From NCBI RefSeq assembly GCF_030362835.1, contig NZ_JAUCGQ010000002.1, forward strand, positions 248,001 to 312,000: DNA of 64,000 nt, in the 5' to 3' direction. Below the pieces are notes generated by a model. It did not search any database and was not told the origin of the DNA. It worked only from the letters and a program-made list of their open reading frames with translations. This stretch comes from Cellulomonas alba (GTDB lineage: Bacteria > Actinomycetota > Actinomycetes > Actinomycetales > Cellulomonadaceae). The translations under genes and the position numbers were made by a program. Each line of letters opens with the position of its first letter. The stretch's first letter is position 1. Of this stretch, positions 57,936 through 64,000 are shown one piece after another.

Positions 57936-58706
57936 GTGCGCATCGACGTCGTCACGATCTTCCGGGACTACCTGACGCCGCTGGACCTCTCGCTCGTGGG
58001 GAAGGCGCGCAAGGCCGGCCTGCTCGACCTGCGGGTCCACGACCTGCGCGACTGGACCTCGGACCGGCACCGCACCGTGGACGACACGCCGTTCGGCGGC
58101 GGTGCCGGCATGGTGATGCGCCCCGACGTCTGGGGGCTCGCGCTCGACGAGCTGCTCGACGACGACGCGCACCTGCTGGTGCCGACCCCGTCCGGCGAGC
58201 CGTTCACGCAGCGCACCGCCGAGGCGCTCGCCGGCGAGCAGCACCTGGTGCTGGCATGCGGCCGCTACGAGGGCATCGACGCGCGCGTCGCGGAGCATTA
58301 CCGCTCGCGCGTGCGCGTCACCGAGTACTCGATCGGCGACTACGTGCTCAACGGGGGAGAGGTCGCGGCGCTCGTCGTGGTGGAGGCCGTCGCGCGGCTG
58401 CTGCCCGGCGTCGTGGGCAACCCGGAGTCGCTGGTCGAGGAGTCGCACGGTGCGGCCGGCCTGCTCGAGTACCCCGTCTACACGAAGCCGCCGGAGTGGG
58501 CCGGGCTCGAGGTGCCGGACGTCCTGCTCTCGGGCCACCACGCGCGCGTCGCGCGGTGGCGGCGCGACGAGGCGCTCGCGCGGACGTCGCAGCGGCGACC
58601 CGACCTGGTCGCGGCCCTCGACGTCGCCGAGCTCGACAAGCACGACCTCGCGACGCTCGACGGGCTCGGCTGGGTCGTCGTCGACGGGCGGCTCGCCAGG
58701 CGCTGA
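57936..58706 (+). CDS. trmD: tRNA (guanine-N1-)-methyltransferase
   Basis: The 256-residue SPOUT enzyme makes m1G37 in tRNAs, which prevents frameshifting. It has [41 protein letters not shown] (SAM knot), [35 protein letters not shown] and the C-terminal [34 protein letters not shown]. The catalytic Asp and the trefoil-knot residues are present. The GTG start lies 5 bp after rimM. The gap to rplS is 248 bp and holds a separate leader. Confidence 0.97.
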   Translation: MRIDVVTIFRDYLTPLDLSLVGKARKAGLLDLRVHDLRDWTSDRHRTVDDTPFGGGAGMVMRPDVWGLALDELLDDDAHLLVPTPSGEPFTQRTAEALAGEQHLVLACGRYEGIDARVAEHYRSRVRVTEYSIGDYVLNGGEVAALVVVEAVARLLPGVVGNPESLVEESHGAAGLLEYPVYTKPPEWAGLEVPDVLLSGHHARVARWRRDEALARTSQRRPDLVAALDVAELDKHDLATLDGLGWVVVDGRLARR

Positions 58707-58757
58707 GTGGGACCACCTGCGGGCGGCCGAGGACGCCCGATTACCGGCGCGCAGACG

Positions 58758-58954
58758 CCCTGTGGCAGACTTGTGCGCTGGTGCGCGCCGGTCGCGTCTC
58801 TGCCACAGGGGAGACGAACCACGACCACCGGAGCCCCGACGGTTCACGCCGACCAGGCCCGACGCACCGCGAACAGACCACCGGGACACCGCCACACGTG
58901 CGCGTGCCCTCGACGACGTCGCTGACCTGTGGCAGGGCGAGGAAGCGAACCATC
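58758..58954 (+). promoter_or_regulatory. Structured leader of rplS with mutually exclusive pairings
   Basis: A 12-nt segment CCCTGTGGCAGA (58758-58769) is complementary to 58799-58810. A second copy of its core, CCTGTGGCAG (58926-58935), lies next to the rplS ribosome site (GAGGAAG) and can pair with 58800-58809 instead. CAGACT (58766-58771) may be the -10, in which case the RNA would contain only the second pairing. Confidence 0.5.
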
Positions 58955-59317
58955 ATGCACACGCTCGACCAGATCGACGCGCAGTCGCTGCGCAGCGACG
59001 TCCCCGAGTTCCGCGCCGGCGACACCGTCAAGGTCAACGTCAAGGTCGTCGAGGGCAACCGCTCCCGCATCCAGGCGTTCCAGGGCGTCGTCATCGCGCG
59101 CCAGGGCGCCGGCGTCCGCGAGACGTTCACGGTCCGCAAGATCAGCTTCCAGGTCGGTGTCGAGCGCACGTTCCCCGTGCACTCGCCGTCGCTCGAGTCG
59201 ATCGAGGTCATCACCCGTGGTGACGTCCGTCGCGCGAAGCTGTACTACCTGCGTGGCCTGCGCGGCAAGGCCGCCAAGATCAAGGAGAAGCGCGACACCC
59301 CGGCCGCCAAGGCCTGA
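58955..59317 (+). CDS. rplS: 50S ribosomal protein L19
   Basis: The 120-residue protein sits at the 30S-50S interface. Its sequence is typical throughout: [96 protein letters not shown]. The ATG has GAGGAAG about 8 nt upstream. The 248-nt gap before it contains complementary segments that may regulate it. A long hairpin follows the gene. Confidence 0.97.
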   Translation: MHTLDQIDAQSLRSDVPEFRAGDTVKVNVKVVEGNRSRIQAFQGVVIARQGAGVRETFTVRKISFQVGVERTFPVHSPSLESIEVITRGDVRRAKLYYLRGLRGKAAKIKEKRDTPAAKA

Positions 59318-59332
59318 GCTCGCTGCTCCAGC

Positions 59333-59371
59333 CCGACGGGCGGTCACCGGAACTCGGTGGCCGCCCGTCGG
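59333..59371 (+). terminator. Terminator-like hairpin after rplS
   Basis: A 17-bp stem with one G-T pair (59333-59349 with 59355-59371) and loop GAACT, 15 nt after the stop. There is no T-run. Confidence 0.7.
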
Positions 59372-59475
59372 CGTCCCCGGGGGCGTGTGGACGCCCTCGC
59401 CCGGGCGATCTGTGAATGCACGATCCGTCCCGGTCTCGGGGCGTGGTCGGGCGCACGCAACCCGGTCGAGCATGC

Positions 59476-59481
59476 GACAGT
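59476..59481 (+). promoter_or_regulatory. Candidate -10 element of lepB
   Basis: GACAGT, 6 nt before GTG 59488. Confidence 0.45.
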
Positions 59482-59487
59482 TGGCCA

Positions 59488-60378
59488 GTGATGGACCGCT
59501 CTCCTGAAGGGCTCGACGACGAGCCGCTCGTCGTCCCGCCCGCCGCCGCGCACGGTGCGCGCAGCACCTCGGACGCCCACGCCACGCGCCGCGAGGCCCG
59601 TCACGGCGACGGCGCCCGGCACCCGGGGGGCACGGAGGACGGCGACCTCGTCGAGGCGAGCGCCGACCGCCGCCACGCGGCGCCGCGCACGCGCAGCTCG
59701 GGTCCGATGGCGTTCCTCCGCGAGACGGCGATCATCCTGATCTGCGCGCTCGCGCTGTCGTGGGTCGTCAAGACGTTCTTCGTGCAGGCGTTCTTCATCC
59801 CGAGCCCCTCGATGCACGACACGCTCATCGAGCACGACCGGATCCTGGTCAACAAGCTCGCGCCCGGACCGTTCGAGCTGCATCGTGGCGACATCGTCGT
59901 GTTCAAGGACCCGGGCGGCTGGCTGCAGGGCGAGACCGAGCAGACGCCGAGCCGCAGCCGCTCGATCGTCAACGACGTGCTGACGTTCGTCGGCCTGTAC
60001 CCGCAGGACGCGGGCCAGCACCTGGTCAAGCGCGTCATCGGCACGGCCGGCGACCACGTCGCGTGCGCCGGCCCGGGCAAGCCGGTGACCGTCAACGGCG
60101 TCGCGCTCGACGAGCCGTACCTCGCGCCGGGCTCCGAGCCGAGCGAGCAGAAGTTCGACATCACCGTCCCGGCGAACTCGATCTGGGTGATGGGGGACAA
60201 CCGCCAGCACTCGTGGGACTCGCGGTTCCACCAGGGCAACCCGGGCGGCGGGTCGGTGCCGATCAGCAACGTCGTGGGCGTCGCGTTCGTGACCGTGTGG
60301 CCCATCGAGCGCGCCGGTCTGCTGCACAACCCCGCCAAGACGTTCGAGGACGTGCCGGCGCCGACCGCCACGAACTGA
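59488..60378 (+). CDS. lepB: Signal peptidase I
   Basis: The 296-residue membrane protease removes signal peptides from exported proteins. It has a long hydrophilic, acidic/His-rich cytoplasmic N-terminus (about 1-75), one membrane helix ([21 protein letters not shown]), the catalytic serine in [11 protein letters not shown] (Ser108) and the catalytic lysine in [12 protein letters not shown] (Lys181). Later motifs are [11 protein letters not shown] and [14 protein letters not shown]. The start is GTG 59488 if the message is leaderless (-10 at 6 nt) or the adjacent in-frame ATG 59491. The next gene, rnhB, starts 7 bp downstream. Confidence 0.95.
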   Translation: MMDRSPEGLDDEPLVVPPAAAHGARSTSDAHATRREARHGDGARHPGGTEDGDLVEASADRRHAAPRTRSSGPMAFLRETAIILICALALSWVVKTFFVQAFFIPSPSMHDTLIEHDRILVNKLAPGPFELHRGDIVVFKDPGGWLQGETEQTPSRSRSIVNDVLTFVGLYPQDAGQHLVKRVIGTAGDHVACAGPGKPVTVNGVALDEPYLAPGSEPSEQKFDITVPANSIWVMGDNRQHSWDSRFHQGNPGGGSVPISNVVGVAFVTVWPIERAGLLHNPAKTFEDVPAPTATN

Positions 60379-60385
60379 GCCGCGC

Positions 60386-61315
60386 ATGACCGACCTGCTC
60401 GAACCCGGAGCCCTCGTCCCGACGGACGACGACGCGACCGCGCCCGCACCGGCCCGTGGCCGGTCGGCCGTTCCGCCGGCGCGCGGCATCCGCACTGCGC
60501 CGCACCTGCGGCACGAGCGGGTGCTGCTGCGCGAGGGCGCGCGGCTCGTCGCCGGCATGGACGAGGTGGGCCGAGGCTCGCTCGCCGGACCGGTGAGCGT
60601 CGGCGTGGTCGTGATCGACGCGTCGACGCGGTCGGCGCCGCAGGGAGTCGCGGACTCGAAGCTCCTGACGGCCGCCGCACGCCAGGCCCTCGTTCCGCGC
60701 CTGCGCCGCTGGGGGCTCGCGCGGGCCGTCGGGCACGCGAGCGCCGCCGAGATCGACGAGATCGGCATCATCGCCGCGCTGCGTCTCGCGGGGACGCGCG
60801 CGTTGTCGGTCGTGGCCGCGAGCGTCGGACCGGTGGACGTCGTGCTGCTGGACGGCTCGCACGACTGGCTCACGGCGCCCGCGCAGGGGGACCTGTTCGC
60901 ACCCGAGCCGGACGTCGGGCTCGACGGCGTCGCCAGCGGCCCGCGCGTCGTGACGCGCGTCAAGGCGGACCGGACCTGCGCGACCGTCGCCGCCGCCAGC
61001 GTGCTCGCCAAGTGCGAGCGCGACGGCCTCATGGCGGAGCTCGCGGGGACGCACCCGCACTACGGCTGGGACGAGAACAAGGGCTACGCGTCGCCCGGCC
61101 ACGTCGCAGCGCTCCACGACCACGGGCCGTGCGAGCTCCACCGACGGTCGTGGCGGCTGCCCGGCATCGGCGGGTGGCCGGGCGGCGACGAGCTCGCCGC
61201 GGCGCTGGCGGCAGGTGACGACGCGGCGCTGCTGCTCGCGGCCGAAGGGGCGGAGCTCGCGGCCGACGACGAGTTCGACGCACTCGAGGGCGGCTCGCTC
61301 GGCGAGGCGCGGTGA
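60386..61315 (+). CDS. rnhB: Ribonuclease HII
   Basis: The 309-residue enzyme removes ribonucleotides from DNA. The acidic active site is visible as [21 protein letters not shown] (Asp-Glu), an Asp in [11 protein letters not shown] and the Asp in [22 protein letters not shown]; the fold ends with [21 protein letters not shown]. It is longer than E. coli RnhB (198) owing to a 50-residue N-terminal extension, an internal insertion ([19 protein letters not shown]) and a 45-residue acidic tail. It lies 7 bp after lepB in the same direction. Confidence 0.95.
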   Translation: MTDLLEPGALVPTDDDATAPAPARGRSAVPPARGIRTAPHLRHERVLLREGARLVAGMDEVGRGSLAGPVSVGVVVIDASTRSAPQGVADSKLLTAAARQALVPRLRRWGLARAVGHASAAEIDEIGIIAALRLAGTRALSVVAASVGPVDVVLLDGSHDWLTAPAQGDLFAPEPDVGLDGVASGPRVVTRVKADRTCATVAAASVLAKCERDGLMAELAGTHPHYGWDENKGYASPGHVAALHDHGPCELHRRSWRLPGIGGWPGGDELAAALAAGDDAALLLAAEGAELAADDEFDALEGGSLGEAR

Positions 61316-61336
61316 CCCGTCGCGCGGGCGATGGGG

Positions 61337-61342
61337 GATGAT
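61337..61342 (+). promoter_or_regulatory. Candidate -10 element of the DUF2469 gene
   Basis: GATGAT, 6 nt before the GTG. Confidence 0.4.
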
Positions 61343-61348
61343 GGGTCC

Positions 61349-61672
61349 GTGAGTGCGGAGGACCTCGAGAACTACGAGACCGACATGGAGCTCGCGCTCT
61401 ACCGCGAGTACCGCGACGTCGTCGGGCTGTTCTCCTACGTCGTCGAGACCGAGCGCCGGTTCTACCTGGCGAACCAGGTGGACCTGCAGGTCCGTTCCGC
61501 GGCGGGCGAGGTGTACTTCGAGCTCACCCTCTCCGACGCGTGGGTCTGGGACGTGTACCGCTCGGCGCGGTTCGTGAAGTCGGTGCGCGTGGTGACGTTC
61601 AAGGACGTGAACGTCGAGGAGCTCGCGAAGGCCGAGCTCGACCTGGGCGGCGGCGCGGGGTTCGCGCGCTAG
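61349..61672 (+). CDS. DUF2469 family protein
   Basis: The 107-residue acidic protein is strongly conserved across actinobacteria: SAEDLENYETDMELALYREYRDVVGLFSYVVETERRFYLAN followed by VYFELTLSDAWVWDVYRSARFVKSVRVVTFKDVNVEEL. Its place between rnhB and yraN is also conserved. The function is unknown. The sequence is complete and shows no membrane segment. GTG start, no ribosome site. Confidence 0.92.
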   Translation: MSAEDLENYETDMELALYREYRDVVGLFSYVVETERRFYLANQVDLQVRSAAGEVYFELTLSDAWVWDVYRSARFVKSVRVVTFKDVNVEELAKAELDLGGGAGFAR

Positions 61673-61686
61673 CTGACGCCGGTCGT

Positions 61687-61755
61687 GCACGCGTCGGCCG
61701 GCGCGGTGCGCTGACGCCCCCCGAGCACGCGTCGGTCCGCTCGGTGCGCTGACGC
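61687..61755 (+). repeat. Imperfect 31-bp direct repeat, two copies
   Basis: 61687-61717 and 61725-61755 share the start GCACGCGTCGG and the end CGGTGCGCTGACGC, with 3 differing bases between. They lie in the gap before yraN, where I see nothing else. Confidence 0.7.
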
Positions 61756-61905
61756 GTCCCCAGCGACGAGCCGCGTGCCCGCCGTGTCGCGCGCCCGCCG
61801 TCGAGCCGTCCACAGCCCCGGCCGTGAGCCCCTCGTCCACGGATCCGCCGGGCGGCCAGGGGCGTTCGCGCCGCGGCGGCACGCTCGTCGCCGGAGGTGG
61901 TGCAG

Positions 61906-62262
61906 GTGCGGGCGAAGGACGCGCTGGGGCGGTACGGCGAGGAGGTGGCGGCCGCTCACGTCGTCAGGCGTGGATGGCAGGTGCTCGACCGGAACTGGCG
62001 GGCGCCTCACGGCGAGCTCGACCTCGTGGCCCTCGACGGCGACGAGCTCGTGGTCGTCGAGGTGAAGACCCGGCGCTCCGTCGTCTTCGGGCACCCGGCC
62101 GAGGCGGTGACGCCCGTCAAGCTCGCGCGCGTGCGTCGGCTCGCGGCGGCCTGGCTCGCCGAGCACCAGGTGCGGCCCGCATCGGTGCGGGTCGACGTCG
62201 TGGCGGTGCTCGTCACGCCCGGATCGCCGGTGCGCGTGCAGCACCTCGAGGGGGTGGTGTGA
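61906..62262 (+). CDS. yraN: UPF0102 (YraN) nuclease-fold protein
   Basis: The 118-residue protein has the restriction-endonuclease-like fold of the UPF0102 family: LGRYGEEVAAAHVVRRGWQVLDRNWRAPHGELDLVALDGDELVVVEVKTRRS contains the E, E-L-D and E-V-K residues of the PD-(D/E)xK site. A role in DNA uptake or repair is suspected from its association with comM and dprA. GTG 61906 is chosen because GGAGG lies 8 nt upstream; a GTG at 61897 overlaps that site. It ends right at the start of comM. Confidence 0.92.
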   Translation: MRAKDALGRYGEEVAAAHVVRRGWQVLDRNWRAPHGELDLVALDGDELVVVEVKTRRSVVFGHPAEAVTPVKLARVRRLAAAWLAEHQVRPASVRVDVVAVLVTPGSPVRVQHLEGVV

Positions 62263-63786
62263 ATGGCGCTGGGTCGCACGCTCGGGGTCGCGCTCGTCGG
62301 CCTGACCGGCCACGTCGTCGAGGTGGAGGCCCACCTCGCGCCCTCGCTGCCGGCGTTCTCGCTGGTCGGCCTGCCGGACGCGTCGCTCGCCGAGGCCCGC
62401 GACCGGGTGCGCGCGGCGGTGACCTCGTCGGGCATCGCCTGGCCGAACCGCCGCATCACGGTGAACCTGTCGCCCGCGTCGCTGCCGAAGTCCGGCTCGG
62501 GCTTCGACCTGGCGGTGGCGGTCGCGACGCTCGCGGGCGCGGGGGTGGTCGACCCGGCGCGGGTCCGGGACGTCGTCCACGTCGGCGAGCTCGGACTCGA
62601 CGGCCGCGTCCGGCCGGTGCGCGGGGTGCTGCCGGCGGTGGCGGCGGCAGTCGCGGCGGGGCGCACGCAGGTCGTGGTCGCCGAGGCCAACGCCGCCGAG
62701 GCGGCGCTCGTGCCGGGCGCCGACGTGGTCGCCGTGCGCAGCCTCGCCCAGGTCGCGGTCCGCCACGGCGCCGACGTGGAGGTGCCGGACGTGCCGCCGG
62801 TCCACGCGGAACGGACCATGGCCGGCCCGTCGCCCGCGACGTCCGACCTGCGCGAGGTGGTCGGCCAGGACGAGGCCCGGTCGTGCCTCGAGGTCGCGGC
62901 GGCCGGTGGGCACCACCTGCTGATGGTCGGGCCACCGGGAACGGGCAAGACCATGCTCGCGGCGCGCCTGCCCGGTCTGCTGCCGGATCTCGGGGAGGCC
63001 GATGCCGTCGAGGTCACGGCCGTCCACTCGCTCGCGGGGACGTTCGACCCGGCGGGCGGGCTGCTGCGCCGGCCGCCCTTCGAGGACCCCCACCACACGG
63101 CGACGTCGGCGAGCGTCGTCGGTGGCGGCTCGGGGATCGCTCGCCCGGGCGCCGCGTCGCGCGCGCACCGCGGCGTGCTGTTCCTCGACGAGGCACCCGA
63201 GTTCGCGACGGCCGTGCTCCAGACGCTCCGGCAGCCGCTGGAGCACGGCGAGCTGGTGCTGCACCGCGCCGGCGGTGCCGCCCGGTACCCGGCGAGGTTC
63301 CAGCTCGTGCTGGCCGCGAACCCGTGCCCCTGCGGCCGCGCGGTCGGCAAGGGCCTCGACTGCTCGTGCCGCCCGGAGCAGCGGCGGCGGTACTTCGGCA
63401 AGCTCTCGGGGCCGCTGCTCGACCGGATCGACCTGCAGGTCGAGCTCCAGCCGGCGCGCGCGGGCGATCCCGACGGCGAGTCGACGGCGGCGGTGGCGCG
63501 GCGGGTCGCGACCGCGCGTGCAGCGCAGGCCGAGCGGCTCGCCGCGACGCCGTGGCGCACGAACGCCGAGGTGCCGGGCGCGTGGCTCAGGGCGCGGCTC
63601 GGCCCCGACCGCGGCCTCGTCGCCGACCTCGACCGCGCCGTCGACCGCGGCACCCTCAGCCTGCGCGGCGTCGACCGCGTCTTGCGCGTCGCGTGGACGA
63701 TCGCGGACCTGGCGGGACGGCCGTCGCCCACGGCGGCCGACGTGGGCCGCGCGCTGCTGATGCGGACGCGGGGGCACGGGGCGTGA
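62263..63786 (+). CDS. comM: YifB/ComM-family AAA+ ATPase (Mg-chelatase-like)
   Basis: The 507-residue protein has an N-terminal Lon-protease-like domain (GLTGHVVEVEAHLAPSLPAFSLVGLPDASLAEARDRVRAAV), an AAA+ core with Walker A MVGPPGTGKTMLA (about residue 228) and Walker B GVLFLDEAPEF, a Cys cluster NPCPCGRAVGKGLDCSC, and a C-terminal helical domain LSLRGVDRVLRVAWTIADLAG. ComM of Haemophilus is a hexameric helicase that aids branch migration during transformation. It follows yraN directly and overlaps dprA (GTGA). Confidence 0.94.
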   Translation: MALGRTLGVALVGLTGHVVEVEAHLAPSLPAFSLVGLPDASLAEARDRVRAAVTSSGIAWPNRRITVNLSPASLPKSGSGFDLAVAVATLAGAGVVDPARVRDVVHVGELGLDGRVRPVRGVLPAVAAAVAAGRTQVVVAEANAAEAALVPGADVVAVRSLAQVAVRHGADVEVPDVPPVHAERTMAGPSPATSDLREVVGQDEARSCLEVAAAGGHHLLMVGPPGTGKTMLAARLPGLLPDLGEADAVEVTAVHSLAGTFDPAGGLLRRPPFEDPHHTATSASVVGGGSGIARPGAASRAHRGVLFLDEAPEFATAVLQTLRQPLEHGELVLHRAGGAARYPARFQLVLAANPCPCGRAVGKGLDCSCRPEQRRRYFGKLSGPLLDRIDLQVELQPARAGDPDGESTAAVARRVATARAAQAERLAATPWRTNAEVPGAWLRARLGPDRGLVADLDRAVDRGTLSLRGVDRVLRVAWTIADLAGRPSPTAADVGRALLMRTRGHGA

Positions 63787-64000
63787 GCGACGTGCACGAT
63801 CGCGAGCGCCTCGCCCGCGTGGCGTGGAGCGGGATCGCGGAGCCCGGTGACGCGGTCGCGGGTGCGCTCGTCGGGGCGCTCGGCGCGGCCGACGCGCTCG
63901 ACTGGCTGCGCGACGCGACGGCCCGCCTGGACGGCGGCGGTGCTGTCGAGCAGGGCCGCCTGGACCGCGGCGGTGCCGCCGACCGCGACGGCTCCGCCGC
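63783..64000 (+). CDS. dprA: DNA processing protein DprA, N-terminal fragment
   Basis: Only the first 72 codons are in the window. The start reads VSDVHDRERLARVAWSGIAEPGDAVAGALVGALGAADALDWLRDA, the N-terminal helical domain of actinobacterial DprA/Smf. A Gly/Asp/Arg-rich low-complexity stretch follows (from about codon 48). DprA loads RecA on incoming single strands during transformation; the Rossmann domain lies beyond the window. The GTG overlaps the comM stop, so yraN-comM-dprA is one translational unit. Confidence 0.85.
   Translation, partial: MSDVHDRERLARVAWSGIAEPGDAVAGALVGALGAADALDWLRDATARLDGGGAVEQGRLDRGGAADRDGSA

Overview
The window is chromosomal DNA of a very GC-rich actinobacterium, most likely Cellulomonadaceae (Cellulomonas or a close relative). 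The reasons are third-position G/C saturation, heavy GTG start use, coenzyme F420 genes, a family 9 cellulase, a T-box on ileS, and a conserved division/translation block (smc-ftsY-amtB-glnB-glnD-ffh-rpsP-khpA-rimM-trmD-rplS-lepB-rnhB-DUF2469-yraN-comM-dprA). I see no insertion sequence, prophage, CRISPR array, tRNA or rRNA. The assignment rests on gene content only.

1-8 kb: the 3' end of clpX, an AroQ chorismate mutase, a Vms1/Rv2629-like protein, an acyl-CoA ligase, valS and a PhzF-fold protein. 8.1-14.0 kb: a compact candidate poly-amino-acid locus. It holds a Pls/PosA-type single-module peptide synthetase with six membrane helices and three acyltransferase-like domains, an M1 zinc peptidase whose start overlaps the synthetase stop, and a convergent phosphopantetheinyl transferase that could activate the carrier domain. 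The hand-read adenylation pocket code resembles lysine-activating domains.

14.2-24.2 kb: an F420 region. It has an F420-dependent G6PDH-family oxidoreductase, cofE, cofC, cofD, and a three-gene ABC importer of the class proposed to carry an F420 precursor; cofD overlaps the ATPase gene. Between these lie a GH3 hydrolase, YbjQ, an HhH-GPD protein and an alpha/beta hydrolase with a 16-codon leader ORF. 24.2-33.5 kb: repeats, an SDR, a heterodimeric ABC exporter with one degenerate ATP site, a TipA-like MerR regulator with a textbook 19-bp-spacer promoter, and an apparently cytoplasmic GH9 enzyme flanked by two related HAD phosphatases.

33.5-44.7 kb: T-box-ileS-folC, then dhaK-dhaL-dhaM, tetR and an MFS pump lying between folC and DUF4233-ndk. 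44.7-64 kb: chromosome segregation (smc), SRP pathway (ftsY, ffh), nitrogen control (amtB-glnB-glnD, with a GlnR-like site upstream), ribosome and tRNA maturation, signal peptidase, RNase HII and DNA uptake/processing genes, ending inside dprA.

A recurring feature is a -10-like hexamer (TANNNT or a variant) exactly 6-7 nt before the start codon of at least 17 genes, which predicts many leaderless mRNAs. Most start choices below weigh this signal against Shine-Dalgarno spacing.
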